A DNA stretch of 64,000 nt from UBA1547 sp035399865 (GTDB lineage Bacteria > Patescibacteriota > Saccharimonadia > Saccharimonadales > Saccharimonadaceae), in contig DAOPJW010000001.1 in assembly GCA_035399865.1 (NCBI GenBank), positions 138,239 through 202,238 on the forward strand. Direction: 5' to 3'. The notes beneath the pieces were generated by a model, which saw only the letters and a program-made list of their open reading frames with translations, made no database searches and was not told the origin of the DNA. The translations under genes were made by a program, and so were the position numbers. Of the stretch, positions 16,984 through 25,072 are shown piece by piece. How positions within the stretch are numbered: position 1 is the stretch's first letter; each line of letters opens with the position of its first letter.

Positions 16984-17532
16984 GTGTCAAAAAGTCGATA
17001 TTCAGATACATCAAGAAAATGGTATGCCATTCATACTTACAGTGGCTATGAAGAAAAAGTTGCTGATAATATAAGACAACGTATAAACGCAGTTGATATG
17101 GCAGATAAAATTTTCGATGTTATGGTTCCAAAAGAAAAACAGATTGAAATTAAAAATGGCAAACGAAAAGTTGTTGAGAAAAAAATATTCCAGGGATATG
17201 CTTTAGTCGAGATGAAACTTACAGATGAGACTTGGTATATAATTCGAAATACTCCCGGAGTTACTGGATTCGTTGGTACAAGTACCGAACCTACGCCGGT
17301 ATCAGATAGTGAAATAGCAAAAATTAAAAAACGAATGGGAGTAGAAGATCCAAAACACCATATTGATTTCAAAATTGGTGAGGTTGTAAGTATTACTGAC
17401 GGCCCATTCAGAGGTTTTGACGGTTCAATTTCTGAAATCGACACCCAAAAGGGCAAGGTTAAAGTAATGGTTAGCATGTTCGGACGTGATACCTCGGTCG
17501 AGCTTGACGCTTTACAGGTTAATAAGGTATAA
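16984..17532 (+). CDS. nusG: Transcription termination/antitermination factor NusG
   Basis: The 182-aa protein starts with GTG at 16984. The NGN domain contains RKWYAIHTYSGYEEKVADNI and GYALVEM...VRNTPGVTGFVG-like residues; the C-terminal KOW domain contains GEVVSITDGPFRGFDGSISEID. It binds RNA polymerase and, through KOW, NusE or Rho. It starts 9 nt after secE, and the L11 gene rplK follows after a structured 146-nt leader, the normal secE-nusG-rplK arrangement. Confidence 0.97.
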   Translation: MSKSRYSDTSRKWYAIHTYSGYEEKVADNIRQRINAVDMADKIFDVMVPKEKQIEIKNGKRKVVEKKIFQGYALVEMKLTDETWYIIRNTPGVTGFVGTSTEPTPVSDSEIAKIKKRMGVEDPKHHIDFKIGEVVSITDGPFRGFDGSISEIDTQKGKVKVMVSMFGRDTSVELDALQVNKV

Positions 17533-17553
17533 TACCCCAGTTACACATGATAT

Positions 17554-17643
17554 GCGACTACAGTCGCGGTAGATAGTAAATAGTAGTTAGTAGCCGGTCA
17601 GCTTCAAGCCAGCGTTATAATCTTTCACAATATACCACCTACC
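17554..17643 (+). promoter_or_regulatory. Structured leader of rplK
   Basis: Between nusG and rplK the RNA can form a hairpin GCGAC-TACA-GTCGC (17554-17567) and a long-range pairing of GGTAG (17568-17572) with CTACC (17639-17643). The region is longer than a simple spacer and resembles in layout the leader before rplL. It may be a regulatory site for L11 expression. Confidence 0.4.
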
Positions 17644-17678
17644 ATATACAACTTACTAAATTCGGAGAATTTTAAATT

Positions 17679-18104
17679 ATGGCAAAAAAAATTATCGGAA
17701 ACCTGAAACTTCGCATTCCAGCAGGACGTGCTACAGCAGGTCCTCCAGTTGGTTCAACATTAGGTCAATGGGGTCTAAATATGATGGATTTTATAAATCC
17801 ATTTAATGAATCAACAAAAGATTTAATGGGAAAAGATGTGATAGTTCACTTACAAGTTTTTGAAGATAGAACTTTTACTTGGAAATGTCTTGGCCAACCA
17901 GTCGATGAATTAATTAAAGAAAGAATTAAAATTCAAAAAGGTAGCGGAAAACCCCACGTAGAAAAAGTTGGTAAAATATCCAAAGCCCATCTGGAAGAAA
18001 TTGCCGAAATCAAGAAAAACCAATTAAATGCTATAGATATGCAAGGTCGCGTAAAAATAATTGCTGGCACCGCAAGATCTATGGGTGTAGAAGTAACAGA
18101 ATAA
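17679..18104 (+). CDS. rplK: 50S ribosomal protein L11
   Basis: The 141-aa protein has family signatures: the proline-rich N-terminal loop (PAGRATAGPPVGSTLGQWGLNMMDF), the GSGKPHVEKVGK linker and the rRNA-binding C-terminal domain ending IAGTARSMGVEV. It binds the GTPase-associated centre of 23S rRNA together with L10-L12. The gene follows nusG but is separated from rplA by a strong terminator and a new leader. Confidence 0.97.
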   Translation: MAKKIIGNLKLRIPAGRATAGPPVGSTLGQWGLNMMDFINPFNESTKDLMGKDVIVHLQVFEDRTFTWKCLGQPVDELIKERIKIQKGSGKPHVEKVGKISKAHLEEIAEIKKNQLNAIDMQGRVKIIAGTARSMGVEVTE

Positions 18105-18120
18105 TTATCAACTCATACAA

Positions 18121-18156
18121 ATACTACGGTCACTAAAGTCCGTAGTATTTTATTTA
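18121..18156 (+). terminator. Rho-independent terminator after rplK
   Basis: ATACTACGG (18121-18129) pairs with CCGTAGTAT (18140-18148) around a 10-nt loop, followed by TTTTATTTATT. It ends the secE-nusG-rplK transcript and separates rplK from rplA, which many bacteria co-transcribe. Confidence 0.85.
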
Positions 18157-18285
18157 TTAGTAAATTGTATTTAAGAAATGCTGGTACAAATATGTTGGAA
18201 AGATACAATCTATACAACCTATAGTTCATCTGTACATAATTAAAATATTATGCTAAAGTATTGAAAGTAATAATCAATGTTGGGA

Positions 18286-18303
18286 CCATATCAGACGATA
18301 TGG
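18286..18303 (+). promoter_or_regulatory. Hairpin in rplA leader, possible L1-binding site
   Basis: CCATATC (18286-18292) and GATATGG (18297-18303) form a 7-bp hairpin with an AGAC loop, 25 nt before the L1 ATG and flanked by GGGA and GTTTGTACC. L1 proteins commonly repress their own mRNA through a leader structure that mimics the rRNA site. The position fits; the exact L1 motif was not confirmed. Confidence 0.4.
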
Positions 18304-18328
18304 GTTTGTACCACAGAAAGGATTCATA

Positions 18329-19309
18329 ATGACTAAAAAGTCAGACCTATTAGAACAAGCAAATAAACTCGGTTTGGAAATTACCGGAAAAAATACGATT
18401 GCCGAAATCGAAGTAGCCATTCAAAAAGCAGGCGAGACAGTCGAATCTGAAGAGCCAAAAACCGCTAAAGCTGGCAAAAGAAGCGAAAAATACATAAAAG
18501 AGGCTGAAGTAAAAGCAGAAAAAGAAGCCAGAAAAATAAAAGGAGATACATCTCCTCAGTCAGAAGAAGCTTTAAAAAATACCATAAAAAAAGGTCCGAA
18601 GCCAATCACTAGGTCAAAATTAGAACGTAGAAGTAAAAAATACAAAAAAGTTGCAGAAATCTTTGATAAATTAAAAATATATTCACTAGATGAAGCTATT
18701 GAATTAGCAACAAAGACAAATCCTTCTAAATTCGATGCTAGTATTGAAATACACTGTCGCCTTGGAGTTGATCCTCGACAAGCCGATCAAAATATTCGAG
18801 CAACCGTCGTATTACCAAATGGATCTGGCAAGACTGTTCGAGTTGCAGTATTTGCTCCCGAAAATGATCATGATTCTGCAAGAAAAGCAGGTGCGGATGT
18901 AATTGGTGATGAAGATTTCCTAAAACAACTAGATAAAGAGGAACTTAACTTTGATATTTTAATCGCCACTCCTCAATATATGCCAAAATTAGGAAAATAT
19001 GCACGTCTTCTTGGTCCTAGAGGTTTAATGCCTAACCCAAAAAGTGGATCAGTCGCAACAAATATTGCCAAAGCCGTAACTGAAGCAAAATCAGGAAAAG
19101 TTGAATATCGAGTCGATAAACAAGCTATCGTACACCTTTCGGTAGGAAAAGTATCGTTCGGATCAAAAAAATTACTAGAAAATGCGACTGCATTCTTTGA
19201 TAGTCTTAGAAATCAAAAACCATCCAGTATTAAAGGTATTTTTGTAAAATCTATTTCAATTAGTACTACACAAGGACCTGGAATTAAAGTTGATACCAGC
19301 ATTTGCTAA
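18329..19309 (+). CDS. rplA: 50S ribosomal protein L1 with N-terminal extension
   Basis: At 326 aa the protein is nearly 100 residues longer than standard L1 (about 230). The C-terminal 225 residues are ordinary L1, with LDEAIELATKTNPSKFDASIE, VRVAVFA, GPRGLMPNPKSGSVA and SGKVEYRVDKQAIVH. The extension begins KKSDLLEQANKLGLEITGKN and continues IAEIEVAIQKA, which reads like a SAP/HeH or Rho-N-type helix-extended-helix nucleic-acid-binding motif, then a Lys/Glu-rich linker. It could give an extra RNA contact. The gene has its own leader and Shine-Dalgarno (AAAGGA). Confidence 0.95.
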   Translation: MTKKSDLLEQANKLGLEITGKNTIAEIEVAIQKAGETVESEEPKTAKAGKRSEKYIKEAEVKAEKEARKIKGDTSPQSEEALKNTIKKGPKPITRSKLERRSKKYKKVAEIFDKLKIYSLDEAIELATKTNPSKFDASIEIHCRLGVDPRQADQNIRATVVLPNGSGKTVRVAVFAPENDHDSARKAGADVIGDEDFLKQLDKEELNFDILIATPQYMPKLGKYARLLGPRGLMPNPKSGSVATNIAKAVTEAKSGKVEYRVDKQAIVHLSVGKVSFGSKKLLENATAFFDSLRNQKPSSIKGIFVKSISISTTQGPGIKVDTSIC

Positions 19310-19352
19310 ATCATAAATATTATCATAATATATATAAAATAGTTGATTATTT

Positions 19353-20015
19353 ATGTCAAAAAGTTTTTATAATAACGGTAAAAAAATACGACCAAAATCA
19401 TATGAAGATGGTATTTTAAGTAGCCAACCAAACCCTGATGCCCGATTCATAAGTAAACATGATTCACTAATTGATTACATAAAAGCTTTTCGTATGTTGA
19501 ATTTAAGTATTGTACTAACTTCTGGTACTTTTGATTTGCTTCATGTAGGACATGCAAAATATCTTGAAGAAGCAAAAAAATATGGCGATATACTTATTGT
19601 TGGTGTTGATAGCGACGAAAAAGTAAAAGTCAGAAAAGGACCTGAGCGTCCTGTAGTACCGGCTAATGAAAGAGTGAAAATGTTAGCCCATTTAAGGTCA
19701 GTTGATCTGATTACTCTTAAATATCCTGATGAGCCTAAATGGAATCTAATTAAACAAATTAAACCAGACACATTAATAGTAACTGAAGAAACTTATGACG
19801 ATGATTCACTTCGAGAATTAAGTAATTATTGTGGTCAAGTAATATGTATGGAGCCTCAAGCAACCACGTCAACTTCGGCAAAAATTCGTAAACTCCAAGT
19901 TGGCTGGTCTACGAAAATTACCAAACCAGTCGAAGATATATTAAAAAAACATAAAGTAAGTAAAGAGTTGACAAAGGAAATTTTGGATGTATTAAGAAGT
20001 GGCCGTACAAAATGA
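19353..20015 (+). CDS. Cytidylyltransferase-family protein (RfaE/TagD-like)
   Basis: The 220-aa protein contains the nucleotidyltransferase signature SGTFDLLHVGHAKYLEEA with H64-V-G-H67, then VGVDSDEKVKVRKGPERPV and the downstream STSAKIR-like TSTSAKIRKLQ in place of the ISSTKIR signature. It would transfer CMP or AMP onto a phosphorylated small molecule, as in RfaE-C/TagD enzymes. It overlaps the next gene, a deaminase-type protein, by 4 nt, so the two probably act in one pathway. The substrate is not predictable. Confidence 0.8.
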   Translation: MSKSFYNNGKKIRPKSYEDGILSSQPNPDARFISKHDSLIDYIKAFRMLNLSIVLTSGTFDLLHVGHAKYLEEAKKYGDILIVGVDSDEKVKVRKGPERPVVPANERVKMLAHLRSVDLITLKYPDEPKWNLIKQIKPDTLIVTEETYDDDSLRELSNYCGQVICMEPQATTSTSAKIRKLQVGWSTKITKPVEDILKKHKVSKELTKEILDVLRSGRTK

Positions 20016-20878
20016 AGAAAGATATTGAATATTTCGCAGGTTACATTCCAGTATTACACGACGGATATATTAGAGCGTTTAGTCGATATCCAAAAGCTAC
20101 TATAGGAATTATAAACGATGAAATATTGAGTAATATCGACTATTTAAGAAAAGACATTAGAGCAATTAAACAAATAGATATCAAAAAAGCACTTATTGGT
20201 TTAGGTAGGAAAGCCGAAATTATCGATAAAAAAAGGTTGAATCAAATTATAAAAAGTCCAATAGCAATGCCTGATGACGATATAACTCGAACAATCAAAA
20301 ATCAGAACCCAGATGCAGAAATATTTCTAGAACCAATTTTTTTACGCTGGGATAGAGATAATTCAATAACAGATTCAGTAATAGTTCCCGATAGCACTAT
20401 TGATATTAATTCAAACGATCCCGTTATTAAGTGTTTGTCTAATGAATTGAAAAAAAGTACCAACTGGTGGCGTCATCTTGGTGTCGTTATAACTGATGAT
20501 GATAATATAATTATAAGTACTCACAACTGTTGTGTTCCAACAGAATATAGTTCATGGATTGATTGCGACCCACGAATTACTGCAAAAAAAGGCGAAAATA
20601 TTGAACGTTCGATAGATATGCATGCTGAAGCAAGAGCAATTGCCGAAGCAGCTAACAGGGGATTGTCGTTAAAAGGTAAAAATATTTATGTTAGTACATT
20701 CCCTTGTCCAAATTGTGCAAAGTTGATTGCAGTCAGTGGATTCAGTAAATGTTACTACATTGAAGGATATTCGATGCTTGATGGTTACGATATTTTAAAA
20801 TCTTACGGTATTGAAATAATAAAAATTAATATCGAATTGCCAAAAGAAGATCCGAAAATTTTTAAAAAATATAATTAA
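20012..20878 (+). CDS. Cytidine/dCMP deaminase-like protein with N-terminal extension
   Basis: The 288-aa protein has a C-terminal zinc deaminase domain: H204-A-E206 (MHAEARAIAEAANRG) and C232-P-N-C235 (STFPCPNCAKLI), the ligand set of dCMP/CMP deaminases. The N-terminal 140 residues (opening with DIEYFAGYIPVLHDGYIRAF) look like a separate domain related to nucleotidyltransferase-type folds, but I do not recognise it firmly. Being coupled to a nucleotidyltransferase and convergent with thyA-folA suggests pyrimidine nucleotide metabolism, for example making dUMP. Confidence 0.75.
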   Translation: MKKDIEYFAGYIPVLHDGYIRAFSRYPKATIGIINDEILSNIDYLRKDIRAIKQIDIKKALIGLGRKAEIIDKKRLNQIIKSPIAMPDDDITRTIKNQNPDAEIFLEPIFLRWDRDNSITDSVIVPDSTIDINSNDPVIKCLSNELKKSTNWWRHLGVVITDDDNIIISTHNCCVPTEYSSWIDCDPRITAKKGENIERSIDMHAEARAIAEAANRGLSLKGKNIYVSTFPCPNCAKLIAVSGFSKCYYIEGYSMLDGYDILKSYGIEIIKINIELPKEDPKIFKKYN

Positions 20879-21804
20879 CGACTAATCTTGAATTTTACTT
20901 TTTTATCTTCAGGCAAATTATCCGAAGGTACGATTATATGAACATGCAAATGAGAAACTGATGCACCATTAGAATCAGTACCTCCAAATCTCATTGCGAC
21001 TCCACCAGATTTAATCTTATATTTTTCAATTGCCCAATCTATATGTTCTTGTAATTCATTAAATGAACCGTCTTTTAAATCTTGAATATTTTCTGCGTGA
21101 TAAGTTGAAATTGCCAAAAGATGATTCTTTGTATTATCATAAGGCCACTGATTCTCCGTTAATAACCATTGTTCGCCTTGTCTTAGAATCGGCTTTTTGT
21201 GATATTTCTTCATATTTTCCAAGCAAAAAGGACACTCGTGATTATTTTCAATTTTTTCCATTACTTGACGTTGTTCATCAAAACGGGCATTACTAATATT
21301 TACGAATTGCTTATCTTTTCTTTTATAACTAACAAATTTAAAGTCATATTTGTTATCTATATCTGCATTATGAAGATCAGATTCAATAATTTTCCATTGA
21401 TCATTATTAACCTCTGGGAAAAAAGTGTCGGCATCTATAAAAGACTCTTCGACTTCCGTAGCATATATTCTATCGACGTCATTTATTGTTTGTCGATAAA
21501 TTTCACCACCACCAATAATAAATACTTCGTCACTGTTCGCTAAGTTGTAGGCCTCTGGTATTGAATGTGCAACTTCAATATTTGGATTGCTAATCGAGTT
21601 GTCTTTAACTAAAACGATATTTTGTCTATTTGGTAAAGCTTTTCCGATCGACTTATAAGTTCGACTACCCATAATGACTGTATTATTGATTGTCAAATCT
21701 TTAAATCTCCTCATATCAGATTTCATATCTCCCATTTTCCAAAGTAAATCACCGTTTTTACCGATGGCCCTATTTTTATCGTAAGCAACTATAATATTTT
21801 TCAT
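20875..21804 (-). CDS. folA: Dihydrofolate reductase-HIT domain fusion
   Basis: The 309-aa protein joins two enzymes. Residues 1-160 are DHFR: IIVAYDKNRAIGKNGDLLW, VIMGSRTYKSIGKALPNR and VFIIGGGEIYRQ give the folate and NADPH sites. Residues about 170-309 are a HIT domain, with CPFC near 190 and the histidine triad HLHVHI near 285-290. DHFR regenerates tetrahydrofolate used by ThyA; HIT proteins hydrolyse or transfer nucleotides. It overlaps thyA by 4 nt and is translated after it. No frame break separates the halves. Confidence 0.92.
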   Translation of the reverse strand: MKNIIVAYDKNRAIGKNGDLLWKMGDMKSDMRRFKDLTINNTVIMGSRTYKSIGKALPNRQNIVLVKDNSISNPNIEVAHSIPEAYNLANSDEVFIIGGGEIYRQTINDVDRIYATEVEESFIDADTFFPEVNNDQWKIIESDLHNADIDNKYDFKFVSYKRKDKQFVNISNARFDEQRQVMEKIENNHECPFCLENMKKYHKKPILRQGEQWLLTENQWPYDNTKNHLLAISTYHAENIQDLKDGSFNELQEHIDWAIEKYKIKSGGVAMRFGGTDSNGASVSHLHVHIIVPSDNLPEDKKVKFKISR

Positions 21805-22793
21805 ACAGCGGTACCACCCATATTAATTGGAGGATGAGCCACATAATCTTGAATAAAGAAGTGTTCAACCCTGAAATCTTCCAGATTTTTGATACTGGAA
21901 TCGATAGTTAACCTCGGAAACGCGTACGGCTCTCGTTTTAATATTTCCTTAACCTTTTCTAGATGTTGATTGTAAATATGAGCATTCGAAATCTGAACAA
22001 CCAGTTCTTTTGGTTTGTAACCTGTTACTTGTCCTATCATCATAAGTAGTGCGGCATAATGAACTAAATTGAAGGGAAAACCGATAGGAGCATCAGCACT
22101 GCGTTGCCAATGAACTAAAGAAATTTCCTTATTTCTTATATCAATATTGTAATGTTGTAAACCATGACAGGGAACGACTAGAACTTTTTGTTTATAACTC
22201 GGAGCTCGGCTAATGAGTGGCGGAATAAAAGGGGTAATGATGTGCGTACGTAACTCTGGACGCGATTTTATCTGTTCAATCATAGCGGAGTACTGATTAA
22301 ACGTTTTATTTTCATCTGGAAAATCATGAAAAGCAACCCCATAAGATCCCGGGCCTAAATCACCAAGTTTAAGGTCGCGTTTTTTTGCTTTTTCCTCATT
22401 CGTAGTCCATGGCTTCCAAAAGCTACTACATCCATAATATTCTAGCTCTTCTTGTGTTCGAGCACCATTTATGAAAGCAATAATTTCTCCTAAAGCTTGT
22501 TTTAGGGCTCCAGACACAGGTCTCAAGCTTGTGTCGGACTTATAATTTGCAATCACTTCTTCTTTTGAAGCTTGAGTTAAATCACGTTCAGTAATTAAAG
22601 GGAACCCGTCTTTTTCAAGATTATATCTTAATTGATATCCTAAAATTTCAATAGAACCTTCGTCCATACCAGAGACCGCCTCACGACCTTCTTCAATGAC
22701 TTTTTTCAATAAATCATGATATTGATAATCTGGCTTTCGTTTTTGATCATATTCAATAATTTGTTTAGGTTGCATATCCGCCAATCCGCACAT
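21801..22793 (-). CDS. thyA: Thymidylate synthase ThyA
   Basis: The 330-aa folate-dependent thymidylate synthase converts dUMP to dTMP. Visible motifs are the catalytic Cys in VVPCHGLQHYNID, the dUMP phosphate/uracil site HWQRSADAPIGFPFNLVHYA, NAHIYNQHLEKV, and the WGPGSYG-equivalent LGPGSYGVAFHDF. It is somewhat longer than E. coli ThyA (264), as in many CPR copies. Starts at 22793 or 22775 are possible; neither has a strong Shine-Dalgarno. The next gene in the operon is the DHFR-HIT fusion, giving a compact dTMP cycle. Confidence 0.94.
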   Translation of the reverse strand: MCGLADMQPKQIIEYDQKRKPDYQYHDLLKKVIEEGREAVSGMDEGSIEILGYQLRYNLEKDGFPLITERDLTQASKEEVIANYKSDTSLRPVSGALKQALGEIIAFINGARTQEELEYYGCSSFWKPWTTNEEKAKKRDLKLGDLGPGSYGVAFHDFPDENKTFNQYSAMIEQIKSRPELRTHIITPFIPPLISRAPSYKQKVLVVPCHGLQHYNIDIRNKEISLVHWQRSADAPIGFPFNLVHYAALLMMIGQVTGYKPKELVVQISNAHIYNQHLEKVKEILKREPYAFPRLTIDSSIKNLEDFRVEHFFIQDYVAHPPINMGGTAV

Positions 22794-22851
22794 CGCTTTA
22801 AAAGTTATATTTATTTAATTTTATCATTTTTAACAATATTATTAGTAACTG

Positions 22852-22881
22852 TTGACTTTTTGACCGCAAAATTGATATAAT
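22852..22881 (+). promoter_or_regulatory. Promoter of rplJ-rplL
   Basis: TTGACT (22852-22857) and TATAAT (22876-22881), spaced 18 nt, predict a start near 22888 and a leader of more than 200 nt before the L10 ATG, which is where the attenuator-like structure lies. Confidence 0.75.
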
Positions 22882-22986
22882 CTCTCAAGACATCACCAAA
22901 GACAGTAGCTGTCAAATAAGACTTAATTCGTTTATTTTAAAACGTTGCTACCGAGGATTATGTATTTCTTACATTTTTCGATATTT

Positions 22987-23029
22987 AGTCTTTGGCGATG
23001 CGAGATCCAAAGACTTTTTTATATCTCGC
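22987..23029 (+). promoter_or_regulatory. Attenuator-like structure in the L10 leader
   Basis: AGTCTTTGG (22987-22995) pairs with CCAAAGACT (23007-23015), followed by TTTTTT: a rho-independent terminator about 90 nt before the L10 start. Its loop holds GCGAGAT (23000-23006), exactly complementary to ATCTCGC at 23023-23029, just after the T-tract. The second pairing could form a pseudoknot or compete with the terminator. L10-L12 leaders in several phyla carry autogenous attenuators. Confidence 0.6.
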
Positions 23030-23110
23030 TTCGCCTTCGCCATACAGCGAAAAGCAAATGTCTGAACATTTACAATTCGATCGGAATAATTAACCAAAAG
23101 GAGAATTTTT

Positions 23111-23638
23111 ATGGCAATTACACGCGATAAAAAGAACGCTTTGGTAACAGAATTAACTGATTTGTTTACTAATTCAAAAAGTTCAGCTGGTGCAGTTTAC
23201 ACTGGTTTAAGCGTAGCTGATATGCAAGAATTAAGAACCTCTGCACGAAGTTTTGATGTTGTGATAAAAGTAGTAAAGAATCGATTAGTGAGAGTTGCAC
23301 TATCAAGTAGTGATAAATTTAAAAAAGCTGATACTAGTCTTCTAGTTGGACAACTAGTGTATGCTTTTTCGTCAACAGACGAAATCGCTCCAGCACAAGT
23401 ATTAGCTAAATTTGCAAAAAGTCATCCACAAATGAAATTAGTCGTCGGTTTCGATGACTCAGGTTTATCTCTGGATACTCCAACTGTCACTGCATTAGCT
23501 GAACTACCAACAAAAGAACAATTACGAGGACAGTTTGTCAGTGTACTTTCAGCTCCTCTGTCAAGTTTCTTGGGAGTAGCAAACGGTGCACAACGTGGCT
23601 TTACGCAAGTATTATCTCAACGTGCCAAATCAATATAA
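23111..23638 (+). CDS. rplJ: 50S ribosomal protein L10
   Basis: The 175-aa stalk-base protein contains the N-terminal RNA-binding domain (AITRDKKNALVTELTDLF, VVKNRLVRVAL) and the C-terminal helix that anchors L7/L12 dimers. It starts with ATG at 23111, 6 nt after AAGGAG. It is followed by rplL after a 123-nt structured spacer. It is likely autoregulated through the leader described above. Confidence 0.96.
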   Translation: MAITRDKKNALVTELTDLFTNSKSSAGAVYTGLSVADMQELRTSARSFDVVIKVVKNRLVRVALSSSDKFKKADTSLLVGQLVYAFSSTDEIAPAQVLAKFAKSHPQMKLVVGFDDSGLSLDTPTVTALAELPTKEQLRGQFVSVLSAPLSSFLGVANGAQRGFTQVLSQRAKSI

Positions 23639-23675
23639 TTTTGTAACCATAATAATAGGTAGGTGGCAGTTAATA

Positions 23676-23742
23676 AATAATAGTTTGTGAAAATACCACA
23701 GCAAATTATTACCACATGGCACTTACCACATACAAACTATTA
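23676..23742 (+). promoter_or_regulatory. Mutually exclusive helices between rplJ and rplL
   Basis: The segment 23676-23689 (AATAATAGTTTGTG) can pair either with a nearby segment at 23697-23710 (CACAGCAAATTATT, one small bulge) or with ACAAACTATTA at 23732-23742 (11 perfect pairs). The second helix ends a few nt before the L12 Shine-Dalgarno AAAAGGAG. This is the layout of an RNA switch tuning L12 relative to L10. Confidence 0.5.
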
Positions 23743-23761
23743 ATAAAAGGAGAATGTAATC

Positions 23762-24166
23762 ATGGCTGAAAACGAAATTAAGCTTACAGCTACTCAAAAT
23801 AAAATTGTTGATGAACTCAATAAATTATCTGCTCTTGAATTGAGCCAAGTAGTAAAATATCTAGAAAACGAATGGGGAGTAAGTGCTGCAGCTCCTGCAG
23901 TAGCAGTTGCTACCTCTGCAGGTGCTAGCGAAGTAGCTCCAGCTGAAGAGACAAAATCAGAATACACTATCAATCTTAAAGATGCTGGTGGTCAAAAAGT
24001 TGCTGTAATCAAAGCTGTTAAAGAAATCACCGGCTTGGGTCTTGGTGAAGCAAAAGCAATCGTAGACAGTGCACCTGGAACCGTTAAAGAAAAAGCTAAC
24101 AAAGAAGATGCCGAAAAGGCAAAGAAAATGCTTGAAGAAGCTGGTGCAACAGTAGAATTAGTATAA
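23762..24166 (+). CDS. rplL: 50S ribosomal protein L7/L12
   Basis: The 134-aa stalk protein has an N-terminal dimerisation helix (LNKLSALELSQVVKYLEN), an alanine-rich hinge (about 38-62) and the C-terminal factor-binding domain with KVAVIKAVKEITGLGLGEAKAIVD and AEKAKKMLEEAGATVEL. It recruits translational GTPases. It starts 8 nt from AAAAGGAG and is followed by a strong terminator, so rpoB does not follow as it does in many bacteria. Confidence 0.97.
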   Translation: MAENEIKLTATQNKIVDELNKLSALELSQVVKYLENEWGVSAAAPAVAVATSAGASEVAPAEETKSEYTINLKDAGGQKVAVIKAVKEITGLGLGEAKAIVDSAPGTVKEKANKEDAEKAKKMLEEAGATVELV

Positions 24167-24196
24167 AAAAATTAATAAATTCCGATTGAATTTCTA

Positions 24197-24235
24197 ACAT
24201 ACAGCCTCGATATTCGAGGCTGTATGTATTTATGT
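24197..24235 (+). terminator. Rho-independent terminator after rplL
   Basis: A 14-bp perfect stem (24197-24210 with 24214-24227, TAT loop) is followed by ATTTATGTTT. It closes the rplJ-rplL transcript. Confidence 0.9.
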
Positions 24236-24296
24236 TTAAAATCTACAACATTTATTGATTTCAATCATAAATTGCTGTGGAAAAAACTAGTAATTG

Positions 24297-24325
24297 TTGA
24301 CATTTTTACGATTCGTTGATATATA
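24297..24325 (+). promoter_or_regulatory. Promoter for the 172-aa gene
   Basis: TTGACA (24297-24302) and TATATA (24320-24325) are 17 nt apart and point to the gene starting at 24373. Confidence 0.65.
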
Positions 24326-24372
24326 TAAGATAATATCACCGCAAAAATAGACAAAGGAAACTGCGAGAAACT

Positions 24373-24891
24373 ATGTCTGAATTACCAGAGAAACAAATAA
24401 AACGCCTCCATAGTTTAATACAAGAGGCCGAAACAAACCTTGCTGCTGCTAAAGAATTATTAATTAGTATTACCGGAGAAGGTGGCGTAGCTATAACGCC
24501 AAGATCGAGTAATATTGATGACGTTAAGGGAAAAGTAATTGAAGGTATTTTTGATGGCCAAAAAATGATTGGCCCAGATGGAAAAGAATATCCAGTACCC
24601 ACGAACTATGCCAGTAAATCAAAACTTATAGAGGGCGATATTTTAAAATTGACGATTACTGATGATGGTAGCTTTATATACAAGCAAATTGGTCCTATAG
24701 AAAGAAAACAAATAATCGGAACTCTTGTCCAGCATGATGGTGCATATTATGTTGAAGCAAACGGACATGAATATCGTATTCTTTTAGCAAGCGTAACATA
24801 TTTTAAGATTAACGAAGGTGACCAAGTTACAATAATTGTTCCAGCTGATAATCCTAATGCCACTTGGGCCGCAGTAGAAGCATCTTTGTAA
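24373..24891 (+). CDS. Conserved-looking hypothetical protein, coiled coil plus beta domains
   Basis: The 172-aa soluble protein has an N-terminal helical segment (KQIKRLHSLIQEAETNLAAA) and two small beta domains: VKGKVIEGIFDGQKMIGPDGK with YASKSKLIEGDILKLTI, and IGTLVQHDGAYYVEANGHEY with INEGDQVTIIVP. The beta parts resemble OB/TRAM-like barrels. No enzyme motif is present. Its place between rplL and dnaX is consistent with a translation- or nucleic-acid-related role, but no function can be assigned. Confidence 0.7.
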   Translation: MSELPEKQIKRLHSLIQEAETNLAAAKELLISITGEGGVAITPRSSNIDDVKGKVIEGIFDGQKMIGPDGKEYPVPTNYASKSKLIEGDILKLTITDDGSFIYKQIGPIERKQIIGTLVQHDGAYYVEANGHEYRILLASVTYFKINEGDQVTIIVPADNPNATWAAVEASL

Positions 24892-25072
24892 AAAATAAAT
24901 TGTATTATTCAAACTATCCCATATATTTGCAGGATATAATATTGCATTAATAATCAAAAGCATTATAATTAAGCTATCACTAGAGGTGAAAACAAAAAAG
25001 AGTAAAAAATACGTCAATAATCTAATTAGTTATTGCGTATAATCATACTTAGATAGAGGGGGAGTGTTAGCA

